This document shows, piece after piece, positions 36,418 to 44,751 of a stretch of 64,000 nt of DNA. A model generated the notes under the pieces. It saw only the letters and a list, made by a program, of their open reading frames with translations, did no database searches and was not told the DNA's origin. Both the position numbers and the translations under genes were made by a program. The DNA comes from Tabrizicola caldifontis (GTDB lineage: Bacteria > Pseudomonadota > Alphaproteobacteria > Rhodobacterales > Rhodobacteraceae). Numbering within the stretch: the stretch's first letter is position 1; the number at the start of each line of letters is the position of its first letter. The DNA lies in the NCBI RefSeq assembly GCF_004762095.1, contig NZ_SIJH01000011.1, positions 95,719 to 159,718 of the forward strand, written 5' to 3'.

Positions 36418-37299
36418 CTAGCCCCGTCCTTTCAGCATCTTGAAGGCGTCGCCGAAGGCCTCCAGCACGTTGGCGGGCACGAGGATGGTCTGCTTGCCCT
36501 GGCCCACGGCGATGGCTTGCAGGGCCTCGACCTGTTTCAGCGCGACCTGATACTGCGCAGCTTCCAGCCCACTTTCCTTGATCGTGCCGGCAATCACGCC
36601 GGTGGCGTAGGCTTCGGCCTCGGCGGTAACGCGCTTGGCCTTGGCCTGCTGTTCGGCGGCGTAGAGTTCGGCGTCGGCGGCCAGTTCCACGGCGCGCTTC
36701 TTGCCCTCGGCCTCCATTACCTGGGCGCGGCGGGCGCGCTCGGCGTTCAGCTGCTGCAACATGGCGGCGCGCGTCGCCTCGTCAAGGTTCACGTCCAGGA
36801 TTTCGGCCCGCGTCACCTCTACCCCCCAGTCGTCAACCATGGCCTTTACCTGTTCACGCACCCGCTCGATCAGCTGGGCGCGGCCGGACTGCACCTGGTC
36901 GAGTTCCAGCTTGCCGATTTCGGACCGGACGATCCCGGCTACGGTGGTTGCGATCGCCCCGTCCACGTCGCGGATGCGGTAGACAGTCTTTTCCGGCTCG
37001 GTCACGCGGTAGAAGACCGAGGTCTCCACCTTGACCAGGACGTTGTCGGCGGTAATGGCGTCCTGGCTGGCATTGGGCAGCTGGCGTTCCAGGACCGAGA
37101 CCTTGTGCGCGACGCGGTCGAGGAAGGGTACGACGAAGTTGATCCCCGGTCCCAGGACCGACCGCAGCCTGCCAAAGCGTTCGACCACGTGCTTTTCGCT
37201 TTGCGGCACGATGCGGACGCCGAGGACGATGCAGAGAATGATGAACAGCGCGATGGCCAGATAGACCCCGGGCCAGCCAATCAGAAAGGAAAGATCCAC
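36418..37299 (-). CDS. SPFH/band 7 membrane protein (stomatin-like, QmcA type)
   Basis: The protein has 293 residues. One N-terminal membrane helix (VYLAIALFIILCIVLGVRIV) precedes the band 7 domain (VVERFGRLRSVLGPGINFVV, then DAITADNVLVKVETSVFYRV). A coiled-coil region rich in Ala, Glu and Lys follows (near residues 190-230). Such proteins scaffold membrane domains and modulate proteases. It is co-transcribed with the NfeD-like gene. Confidence 0.93.
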   Translation of the reverse strand: MDLSFLIGWPGVYLAIALFIILCIVLGVRIVPQSEKHVVERFGRLRSVLGPGINFVVPFLDRVAHKVSVLERQLPNASQDAITADNVLVKVETSVFYRVTEPEKTVYRIRDVDGAIATTVAGIVRSEIGKLELDQVQSGRAQLIERVREQVKAMVDDWGVEVTRAEILDVNLDEATRAAMLQQLNAERARRAQVMEAEGKKRAVELAADAELYAAEQQAKAKRVTAEAEAYATGVIAGTIKESGLEAAQYQVALKQVEALQAIAVGQGKQTILVPANVLEAFGDAFKMLKGRG

Positions 37300-37443
37300 G
37301 GCAATACCTCCATCTCAATCCCGCCTCCGGGGCAGGGTGAGGACGAATGTGGCCCCTTGCGACCTGTGACGCAAGTCTGGTGGCAGCCTTCCCCCTGCCG
37401 GCGGAAACGGATAGGCTCCTTGCGCCACAGAATGGAGCCGATC

Positions 37444-37689
37444 ATGACCCAGCGCCTGCATCTCGTCTTCGGGGGCGAGTTGGTGGACCCTCAGTCGAAT
37501 GTCTTCCGGGACGTATCGAAGATTCACGTCGTCGGCATGTTCCCGAACTACGAGTCGGCCTACCAGGCCTGGAAGGCCGAGGCGCAGCGCACCGTGGACA
37601 ATGCCCACATGCGCTATTTCATCGCCCATATCCACCGCCTGCGTGACGAGGAGAAATCCGGTTCGCCGACCGAGGAGCTTGGCGGCTAG
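37444..37689 (+). CDS. DUF4170-like conserved small protein
   Basis: The protein has 81 residues. The ATG at 37444 has GGAG seven bases upstream. It starts MTQRLHLVFGGELVDPQSN and contains VVGMFPNYESAYQAWKAEAQ, features I associate with DUF4170, an alphaproteobacterial family of unknown function. It lies three bases before the waaA homologue and is likely in one transcript with the lipid A genes. Confidence 0.82.
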   Translation: MTQRLHLVFGGELVDPQSNVFRDVSKIHVVGMFPNYESAYQAWKAEAQRTVDNAHMRYFIAHIHRLRDEEKSGSPTEELGG

Positions 37690-37692
37690 TCC

Positions 37693-38886
37693 ATGCCGGC
37701 ATCGCTGGGGCTGAAGCTCTATAATCTCGGACACCGGCGCGAGGTCGGCAAGACTGCGGTGCGTGTCGCGCGTCCTGCCGGACGGCTTGCCTGGCTGCAC
37801 GCCCCGAACCCCGGCCAGGCCAGCCCGATGCTGGCACTGGCCCGGCGTCTTGTCGAGGAAGACGGCCTTGCCGTCCTGCTGACCTGCCCGGCAGAGCTGC
37901 CAGGACGGAACGGTGTGCTGCAAGAGAAGCCGCCAGCGGACAATCCCGCCGAAATCCGCGCCTTCCTTGACCACTGGCGCCCCGAGATCGCCGTCTTTTC
38001 CGAGGGCGAATTGCGCCCTGCCGCCCTGCACGAGGCATCAGAGCGCGGGATCCCGCTGCTGATGGTCAATGCCACGATGCCGGCTTTCCTGCGCGACCGC
38101 GATGCCTGGTATCCGGGGTTGATGCGCGCGGCACTTTCGCGGTTTTCCCACATCTGCGCCGTGGACGAGCCCGCCGCGCGCGCGTTCCGCAAATCCGGTG
38201 CGGTGCTGTCCAGTGTCGCGGTGACGGGCCGGATGGAAGAGGAAAGTGTCGCTCCACCCTGCCTTGAGGCAGAGCGCGCGGCTCTGGCCCGGGTTCTTGC
38301 CACGCGACCGGTCTGGTTTGCGGCCGGTCCGCCCGAGGCGGAAGAGTCTGCCGTCCTTGCCGCCCATCGTGCCGCACTGCGCTATTCGCACCGGCTGCTT
38401 CTGATCCTGATGCCCGATGATCCCGGCCGGGCGGAGGCACTGTCGCGGCGTCTGGAGAAGGAGGGGTGGTCGGTTGCCCAGCGGATGCAGGATGAAGAGC
38501 CAGACCCCGAGATCGAGGTATTCGTCGTCGACAACCCGGCCGAATACGGGCTCTGGTATCGGCTGGCCCCGATCACCTTTCTGGGCGGCACCCTGAATGG
38601 CCCCGGTCCGACCCGAAATCCGATGGAGGCGGCCGCACTTGGGTCGGCCATCCTGCATGGTCCTCGGACCGGTGCCTTCGGTCAGGTCTTTGCGCGCCTC
38701 GGGGCGGCGCGGGCCACGCGGGCGGTGGTCGCGGCCAGCGATCTGGGAGATGCGCTTGGCGATCTTCTGGCACCTGACCGGACGGCGCGGCTGGCCCAGG
38801 CCGCCTGGGCCGTGGCCAGCGATGGCGCCGAGGTGACCGAGGCGGTCCTCGCCCGGATTCGCGCCCTGACTGATGGCGCCGCCTGA
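37693..38886 (+). CDS. WaaA/KdtA-like Kdo transferase, divergent at the active site
   Basis: The protein has 397 residues, GT-B fold, glycosyltransferase family 30. WaaA adds Kdo to lipid A. The C-terminal half resembles the family (ITFLGGTLNGPGPTRNPMEAA, then LGSAILHGP). However, the usual His-x4-Gly-Glu segment, whose Glu acts as catalytic base, reads HAPNPGQ here with Gln42. The usual ETELWPN segment reads EGELRPA, and the N-terminal membrane anchor is missing. It overlaps lpxK by one base, which keeps it in the lipid A pathway by context. It could be a modified or inactive paralogue. Confidence 0.8.
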   Translation: MPASLGLKLYNLGHRREVGKTAVRVARPAGRLAWLHAPNPGQASPMLALARRLVEEDGLAVLLTCPAELPGRNGVLQEKPPADNPAEIRAFLDHWRPEIAVFSEGELRPAALHEASERGIPLLMVNATMPAFLRDRDAWYPGLMRAALSRFSHICAVDEPAARAFRKSGAVLSSVAVTGRMEEESVAPPCLEAERAALARVLATRPVWFAAGPPEAEESAVLAAHRAALRYSHRLLLILMPDDPGRAEALSRRLEKEGWSVAQRMQDEEPDPEIEVFVVDNPAEYGLWYRLAPITFLGGTLNGPGPTRNPMEAAALGSAILHGPRTGAFGQVFARLGAARATRAVVAASDLGDALGDLLAPDRTARLAQAAWAVASDGAEVTEAVLARIRALTDGAA

Positions 38887-39875
38887 TGCGGGCCCCGGGA
38901 TTCTGGTTCCGTCCGCCTGACCGTCCTGGCCTTCTGCCGCGACTTCTGGCCCCACTTGGATGGCTGTACGCCGCAGGAACGGCGCGGCGTCTGCGGCGCC
39001 CCGGCCATGTGCCTGGTGTGCCGGTCATCTGCATCGGAAACCTGGTGGCGGGCGGGGCGGGCAAGACGCCGACCACGCTCGCCCTGGTCGAACGCCTGAC
39101 GGCACGGGGCCAGGCGGTGCAGGTGGTCAGCCGGGGTCATGGCGGTCGGCTGAAGGGGCCGGTCCGGGTGGATGCCCTGCGCCACCGTGCCGGTGACATA
39201 GGGGACGAACCGCTGCTGCTGTCGGCCGTCGCCCCGGTGTGGGTGGCCAGGGATCGCGCCGCCGGAGTGCGCGCGGCGGAAGCCGCCGGGGCAACGGTCG
39301 TGCTTCTGGATGACGGGTTCCAGAACCCGGCCGTGCGCCCCGCGCTGGGGCTGGTCGTGGTCGACGCCGCAAGGGGGTTCGGCAACGGGCGCTGCATTCC
39401 TGCCGGTCCGCTACGCGAACCCGTGGCCGTGGGCCTGGCGCGCGCCGATCTGGTGCTGACCATCGGTTCGCCCCAGGCTCAGGCCCACTTCGATGCGATC
39501 TGGGGCGCGCAGGTCACGGTGCCAAGGCTGCGCGGTGTGCTGGAACCGTTGCGCATGGGCATTGATTGGCAGGGCACAAGGGTGCTTGCCTTTGCCGGCA
39601 TCGCAGACCCCGCGCGCTTCTTTGCGACATTGCGGGCAGAGGGCGCAGAGGTCGTGCGCGGCGAGCCGCTGGCCGATCACGAGATGCTGTCGGAAACCCT
39701 GCTGCGCCGGCTGGAGGCCGAGGCACTGGCCCACGGCGCACAATTGGTGACGACGGAAAAGGATGCGGCCCGCCTGCCGCCGCACTGGCGGCCCAGGGTG
39801 CTGACGCTGGTGGTGCGTCTGCGGATCGAGGACTGGTCGGCGCTGGATGCCGCCTTTGACCGTCTGGGTCTCTAG
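38886..39875 (+). CDS. lpxK: Tetraacyldisaccharide 4'-kinase LpxK
   Basis: The protein has 329 residues. An N-terminal membrane-associated stretch precedes the P-loop GNLVAGGAGKTPTTLALVE. The DDGFQNPAVRPALGLVVVD segment is diagnostic of LpxK, and TTEKDAARLPP occurs near the end. It phosphorylates the lipid A precursor at the inner membrane. The start overlaps the preceding stop (TGATG), giving coupling. Confidence 0.96.
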   Translation: MRAPGFWFRPPDRPGLLPRLLAPLGWLYAAGTARRLRRPGHVPGVPVICIGNLVAGGAGKTPTTLALVERLTARGQAVQVVSRGHGGRLKGPVRVDALRHRAGDIGDEPLLLSAVAPVWVARDRAAGVRAAEAAGATVVLLDDGFQNPAVRPALGLVVVDAARGFGNGRCIPAGPLREPVAVGLARADLVLTIGSPQAQAHFDAIWGAQVTVPRLRGVLEPLRMGIDWQGTRVLAFAGIADPARFFATLRAEGAEVVRGEPLADHEMLSETLLRRLEAEALAHGAQLVTTEKDAARLPPHWRPRVLTLVVRLRIEDWSALDAAFDRLGL

Positions 39876-39979
39876 GTAAACCGCGTGGCGGCGTTTCCCG
39901 GGGACACGACGATGACTTCGTGCCCGATCACCGGGGTGAACTGACGACAGGACGAAGGCGCAGGATCTTGGGGGCTGTG

Positions 39980-41116
39980 TCAGCCTAGAGGACCGAGAAC
40001 CTCGTCCTGATGCTGGCCGAGCCTTGGGGCTGGGCGGTCAAGTGAAAGTTCCGCGCCCGAAAAGGTCATCGGGCTGCGCACCCCCGGCAGGCCCCCGGGC
40101 GCGATCTGCATGCCGCGGGCAATCACCTGCGGGTCGGCAAAGACCTCGGCCATGTTGTTGATCGGCCCTGCGGGCACGCCTTCGGCCTCGCAGGCCGCCA
40201 GAAGGTCGGCCTTGGCCCAGGTCTTCGTCGCCGCCGTGATCCGTTCGGTCAGTGCGGCACGGTTCGTCACCCGGTCTGCGTTGGTCAGGAATTCAGGCGC
40301 GGTTGCCATGTCCTCCAGCCCAAGGATCCGGCACAGGCGCTGGTATTGCGCGTCGTTCCCAGTGGCAAGGATGATCCAGCCATCCTTGCAGTCGAACACC
40401 GCATAGGGCGCCAGATTCGGATGCGCGTTGCCCATCAGCCCCGGCGGCTTGCCCGAGGCCAGATAATTCATCGCCTGGTTCGCCATGATGCTGGTGGCCA
40501 CGTCCAGCAGCGCCATGTCGATGTGCTGGCCTTCCCCGGTCTGCCCGCGCTGGATCAGCGCAGCAAGGATCGCGGTCGCGGCATAGACCCCGGTGAAGAC
40601 ATCCGTCACCGCCACGCCCACCTTCTGCGGCTGGCCGTCAGCGGGGCCGGTCACGCTCATCAGCCCGGACATGCCCTGGATGATGAAGTCGTATCCGGCG
40701 CGGTGCGCGTAAGGACCAGTCTGACCGAAGCCGGTGATCGAGCAGTAGATCAGCCGCGGGTTCACCTTGCGAAGGCTGTCATAGTCCAGCCCGTATTTGA
40801 CCAGTCCCCCGACCTTGAAGTTCTCGATCACCACATCGGCATCGGCCACCAGACGGCGTACCGTCTCCTGTCCTTCTGCCGTGCGGAAATCGCAGATGAT
40901 CGACCGCTTGCCCCGGTTCGCGCTGTGGAAATAGGCGGCGGTGCGCTCGCCCCCTGCCTCGATGAAGGGCGGGCCCCAGCGGCGGGTGTCGTCGCCCTCG
41001 GGGGCCTCAACCTTTATGACATCCGCGCCGAGGTCGGCGAGCGTTTGCCCGGCCCAGGGGCCAGCTAGGATACGCGCCAGTTCGATGACGCGGATGCCAT
41101 CCAGAGGCGCCGGCAT
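39980..41116 (-). CDS. CaiB/BaiF family CoA-transferase
   Basis: The protein has 378 residues of class III CoA-transferase type. It starts MPAPLDGIRVIELARILAGP, with DVIKVEAPEGDDTRRWGPPF and SITGFGQTGPYAHRAGYD. The catalytic aspartate is in AVTDVFTGVYAATAIL. The donor and acceptor are not predictable; members act on oxalate, carnitine, succinate and aromatic acids. It begins two bases after the dsbA-like gene stop on the same strand. Confidence 0.93.
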   Translation of the reverse strand: MPAPLDGIRVIELARILAGPWAGQTLADLGADVIKVEAPEGDDTRRWGPPFIEAGGERTAAYFHSANRGKRSIICDFRTAEGQETVRRLVADADVVIENFKVGGLVKYGLDYDSLRKVNPRLIYCSITGFGQTGPYAHRAGYDFIIQGMSGLMSVTGPADGQPQKVGVAVTDVFTGVYAATAILAALIQRGQTGEGQHIDMALLDVATSIMANQAMNYLASGKPPGLMGNAHPNLAPYAVFDCKDGWIILATGNDAQYQRLCRILGLEDMATAPEFLTNADRVTNRAALTERITAATKTWAKADLLAACEAEGVPAGPINNMAEVFADPQVIARGMQIAPGGLPGVRSPMTFSGAELSLDRPAPRLGQHQDEVLGPLG

Positions 41117-41117
41117 G

Positions 41118-41738
41118 TCAGCCGGCCAGCTTGGCGTCGAGAATCGCCTTCAGGTCATCCCAGGACATGTTCGAATGCCGGTCGCCGTTGATGAAGATGG
41201 TCGGTGTGCCCTTCACCTCGTCGGCAGCCATGTTCTTTTCGAACTGGGCGATCAGGGCTTCGGCCTTGGCCTGGTCGTTCAGGCAGGCGTCCAGCGCCGC
41301 ATTGTCCAGCCCGGCAGCCAGACCGATTTCGCGCAGCTTCTGCACGGCCTGAACCGGATCCTGCGTGCCAGCCCAGTCCTGCTGCTTGTCGAACAGCATG
41401 TCATGGATGCCGAAATAGCGCATTTCGCCGCCGCAGCGCGCGACCATCGCGGCCCATAGGCCGTAACGATCGAAGTAGACCTCGCGCAAGGTGAAGTGGA
41501 CCTTCCCGGTGTCGATGTATTCCGCCTTCAGGTTCTTGAACACCTTGGCGTGGAAGTCCGCGCAATGCGGGCAGGTGTAGCTTGCGTATTCGACGATCTT
41601 CACCGGAGCGTCCGGCGAGCCAAGCGAGAAATCACCCGGGCTCTCGGCGGCTGGGATTTCCTCGGCCAGCGCCGGGGTCATCGCTGCCGAGGCAGCAGCG
41701 GCAAGGGCGATCATCGCGCGGCGGTTCAGTTTCAGCAT
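41118..41738 (-). CDS. DsbA-like thiol oxidoreductase
   Basis: The protein has 206 residues with a signal peptide ending near AMTPALA. The thioredoxin fold carries CPHC (Cys56-Cys59) in YASYTCPHCADFHAK. The cis-proline segment is GTPTIFINGDRHSNM. It is probably a periplasmic disulfide oxidase, close to the single-domain DsbA/BdbD-like group. It lies between a CoA-transferase and the DUF721 gene. Confidence 0.92.
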   Translation of the reverse strand: MLKLNRRAMIALAAAASAAMTPALAEEIPAAESPGDFSLGSPDAPVKIVEYASYTCPHCADFHAKVFKNLKAEYIDTGKVHFTLREVYFDRYGLWAAMVARCGGEMRYFGIHDMLFDKQQDWAGTQDPVQAVQKLREIGLAAGLDNAALDACLNDQAKAEALIAQFEKNMAADEVKGTPTIFINGDRHSNMSWDDLKAILDAKLAG

Positions 41739-41754
41739 AGGGTTGCGTCCTTTG

Positions 41755-42276
41755 TCATGCGCGGCGAGTTAAGATGTTTTGCGCCAGCTGTTCAAGCGCG
41801 CTCCGCAGACCGGGATCTGCAACCCCGGCAGTGGTTTCCTGCGCCCTGGTCCGCACGGCGGGGTCTGGCTTCGGCGATGCCCTGGGGGCGGGGGCGAACT
41901 CTGCCTGACCCTCGGCAAATCCGGTCGCGGCGGTCTGGGTCAGGTGGATATGGCTTATGGCGTTGTAGCCGTAGACCGCGTTGACGCGTTCCTTCAGCAC
42001 CGGCAGCGCCATCTGCACCATCGGTGCCTCGGTCGCCTTGACCAGAAGCGTCAGCGTCGCACCCATGCCGCCCTTGCCATAGCTGATCTTCACCGGCCGG
42101 GTCTTTGCGGCCATTTCCGGACCTGCGACCTCGGCCCAGTGGGTCAGAAGCCGCGCCACGGCAAAGCCGCGTGATTCGCTGGCCGCGCGGATGGCATCCT
42201 TCACCAGCCCGAAGGCCGGTTCGAACCCGCGCATGCGGTGCTCGGCAGAAGGAGAGGAAAGCGGTTTCCGTGCCAT
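41755..42276 (-). CDS. DUF721/DciA-like protein
   Basis: The ATG at 42274-42276 gives MARKPLSSPSAEHRMRGFEP and a protein of 173 residues. The DUF721 domain has LLTHWAEVAGPEMAAKTRPV followed by a beta-strand repeat (ATLTLLVKATEAPMVQMALP). DciA proteins of this family load replicative helicase in many bacteria that lack DnaC. The C-terminal third is Ala/Pro-rich. It is divergent from mutY. Confidence 0.88.
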   Translation of the reverse strand: MARKPLSSPSAEHRMRGFEPAFGLVKDAIRAASESRGFAVARLLTHWAEVAGPEMAAKTRPVKISYGKGGMGATLTLLVKATEAPMVQMALPVLKERVNAVYGYNAISHIHLTQTAATGFAEGQAEFAPAPRASPKPDPAVRTRAQETTAGVADPGLRSALEQLAQNILTRRA

Positions 42277-42397
42277 TTGACAGTATTCTATATCAGCCCG
42301 CCGGGCCTGCCAGTGACATTGCATGTCAGGCCATAAAGATCGCGTGACGCATCGGCGGGGGCTGGCCCCGCGCTGCGTGTTGGCTATCTTCGGCGCG

Positions 42398-43438
42398 ATG
42401 CAGGACGCCCGGACCCTCAGCCACCAGCTTCTGGCCTGGTATGACCGTCACGCCCGCGCAATGCCCTGGCGCGTCGCGCCCGGGGATCGCGCGGCAGGTG
42501 TGCGGCCCGATCCTTACCGCGTCTGGCTGTCCGAGGTCATGCTGCAACAGACCACCGTGGCGGCTGTTCGGGATTATTTCCACCGGTTCACCGCCCGCTG
42601 GCCCACGGTGGCCGACCTGGCCGCTGCCGAGGACGCGCAGGTCATGGGCGAATGGGCCGGTCTGGGCTATTACGCCCGGGCCCGGAACCTGCTCAAATGC
42701 GCCCGGGCGGTCGTGGCCGACCATGGCGGGCGGTTCCCCACAACGCGCCAGGGCCTTCTGAGCCTTCCCGGGATCGGCCCCTATACCGCCAGTGCCGTTG
42801 CCGCCATTGCCTTCGACGAGCCGGCAACAGTGGTCGATGGCAATGTGGAACGGGTGATGGCCCGGATGTTCCACGTCGAGACACCCCTGCCCGCAGCGAA
42901 GCCGGCGCTGGTTGCCCTTGCCGAAAGGCTGACCCCGGAAACACGCCCGGGTGACTATGCCCAGGCCGTGATGGACCTTGGCGCCACGGTCTGCACCCCG
43001 CGCAGCCCGGCCTGCGGGATCTGCCCCTGGTTCCATGCCTGCGCGGCCCGGGCCGCCGGCGTGCAGGCCGACCTGCCGCGCAAAAGCCGCAAGGCGGAAA
43101 AACCGCTGCGCCGCGGCAGGCTCTGGCTGGGTCACCGCGCGGATGCGCTGCTGCTCGAGCGGCGGCCAGAACGTGGGCTTCTGGGCGGCATGCTGGGTTT
43201 TCCGGGCGATGGATGGGACGGGGCGGGCGGCGCTGCACCTGCGGCGGCTGACTGGAAGGAGATCGGCGAGGTGCGCCATACCTTCACCCATTTTCATCTG
43301 GTCCTGTCGGTCCATGTCGCCCTGGTTCAGGGCCCCGTGACCCGGGGCGAATGGGTTCCGCTGGCGGCCTTCCGCCCCGCCGATCTGCCCACGGTCATGC
43401 GAAAGGCCTGGGATCTGGCGCGCAGCACGCTTGGCTGA
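42398..43438 (+). CDS. mutY: A/G-specific adenine glycosylase MutY
   Basis: The start ATG at 42398 begins MQDARTLSHQLLAWYDRHAR, giving 346 residues. It has the catalytic-Glu segment WLSEVMLQQTTV, the HhH-GPD motif LPGIGPYTASAVAAIAFDEP with VVDGNVERVMAR, and the 4Fe-4S loop CTPRSPACGICPWFHAC. The C-terminal domain is Nudix-like (LLERRPERGLLGGMLGFPG). It removes adenine opposite 8-oxoguanine. Confidence 0.97.
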   Translation: MQDARTLSHQLLAWYDRHARAMPWRVAPGDRAAGVRPDPYRVWLSEVMLQQTTVAAVRDYFHRFTARWPTVADLAAAEDAQVMGEWAGLGYYARARNLLKCARAVVADHGGRFPTTRQGLLSLPGIGPYTASAVAAIAFDEPATVVDGNVERVMARMFHVETPLPAAKPALVALAERLTPETRPGDYAQAVMDLGATVCTPRSPACGICPWFHACAARAAGVQADLPRKSRKAEKPLRRGRLWLGHRADALLLERRPERGLLGGMLGFPGDGWDGAGGAAPAAADWKEIGEVRHTFTHFHLVLSVHVALVQGPVTRGEWVPLAAFRPADLPTVMRKAWDLARSTLG

Positions 43439-43573
43439 GCCCTTGCATCGCCGTTTGGAGTTACGTCCTGCATGCAGTGCCCCCTGGCACGCCGTGCAAG
43501 GGCCCTAGAAGCCCTGCGCCCCTGTCGCCACCTGGCCGGTTGAGACCCGCCGCCATTCCGGTAAAGTCGTGGC

Positions 43574-44689
43574 ATGAGTCCGCTGCCCAATGCGTTTCCC
43601 TTCTGGTTGTCGCTCTGCCTGCCGCCCCTTGCCGTGCTGGGCATGGTCCAGGGCGGCTGGACCGTGGCGCTTCTGCCGCTGGCGACCTGGTGGCTGTTTT
43701 CGCTTCTGGACGCGCTGAGCGGGCTGAACACCGAAAATCCCGACCCGCAGACCGACGAATCCCTTCTGACCTGGCACCGCGCGGTGACGCTGATCTGGTT
43801 CCCGGTGCAGTTCGCCCTGCTGATCGCAATGCTGTGGTATGTTCCGCGCGCCGATCACCTTTCCGCTGTGGAACGGATCGTCCTGTTCTTCGGCATGGGC
43901 GTCATCTCGGGCACGATAGGGATCAACTATGCGCACGAGCTGATGCACCAGAAATCACGCATCGAGCGCTGGCTGGCCGACCTTCTGCTCGCCACCGTGC
44001 TTTATTCGCATTTCCGGTCGGAACACCTGCGCGTCCACCACATCCATGTCGGAACCCCGCGCGATCCGGTGACGGCGCGATACAATGAAGGTTTCCACCG
44101 CTTCTTCCCGCGCGTCCTGCGCCAGTGTCCGCAGTCGGCCTGGCAGGCAGAGGCCGCGATGCTGGCGCGGAAGGGCCTGCCATGGTGGCATCGCAGCAAT
44201 CCGTTCTGGCGCTATGCCACCTTGCAGGCGACGATGCTTGCACTGGCGGTGGTGCTGGGCGGCTGGGTGGGGCTGGGGCTGTTCCTGGTGCAGGCCTTCA
44301 CCGCGATATGGCAGCTGGAGCTGGTCAACTACATCGAGCATTACGGGCTCACCCGGCGGCACCTCGGCGGGGGCAGGTATGAGCATGTCCTGCCACGCCA
44401 TTCCTGGAACGCCGAGCACCGGGCCTCCAACTGGCTTCTCATCAATCTGCAGCGCCACTCCGACCATCACTACAAGCCCGACCGGCGCTTTCCTCTCTTG
44501 CAGACCTACAGCGAGAACGAGGCGCCGAAGTTGCCGTACGGCTATCCGCTGATGACCATGGCGGCCATGATCCCGCCATTGTGGCGTCGGCTGATGAACC
44601 CGCGCGTCAGGGCCTGGCGGCGCCTGCATTATCCCGACATCACCGACTGGCATGCCTACAACAAGGGGCTGAACCCGGTCGCCGGATAG
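43574..44689 (+). CDS. alkB: Alkane 1-monooxygenase AlkB
   Basis: The protein has 371 residues with about six membrane helices. The four histidine clusters that bind the di-iron centre are visible: NYAHELMHQKS, HLRVHHIHVG, NYIEHYGL and LQRHSDHHYKP. It hydroxylates terminal carbons of medium-chain alkanes. No rubredoxin, rubredoxin reductase or alkane regulator is adjacent, so electron donors must be elsewhere. A weak GGTAAAG precedes the ATG. Confidence 0.94.
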   Translation: MSPLPNAFPFWLSLCLPPLAVLGMVQGGWTVALLPLATWWLFSLLDALSGLNTENPDPQTDESLLTWHRAVTLIWFPVQFALLIAMLWYVPRADHLSAVERIVLFFGMGVISGTIGINYAHELMHQKSRIERWLADLLLATVLYSHFRSEHLRVHHIHVGTPRDPVTARYNEGFHRFFPRVLRQCPQSAWQAEAAMLARKGLPWWHRSNPFWRYATLQATMLALAVVLGGWVGLGLFLVQAFTAIWQLELVNYIEHYGLTRRHLGGGRYEHVLPRHSWNAEHRASNWLLINLQRHSDHHYKPDRRFPLLQTYSENEAPKLPYGYPLMTMAAMIPPLWRRLMNPRVRAWRRLHYPDITDWHAYNKGLNPVAG

Positions 44690-44751
44690 GGCCGCTGCTG
44701 GCCGCAATTCGCGCGACTGTCGGGGGTTCGAGTGGTACGGCAAGCCCCGTC

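Noticed and set aside
35878..37443. Long open frame extending upstream of the DUF4170-like gene
   Set aside because: It runs antisense to the Nudix, NfeD-like and SPFH genes; the real start at 37444 has its own ribosome site.
39876..39979. Possible terminator between lpxK and the CoA-transferase gene
   Set aside because: Only five-base stems with mismatches are present and no U run.
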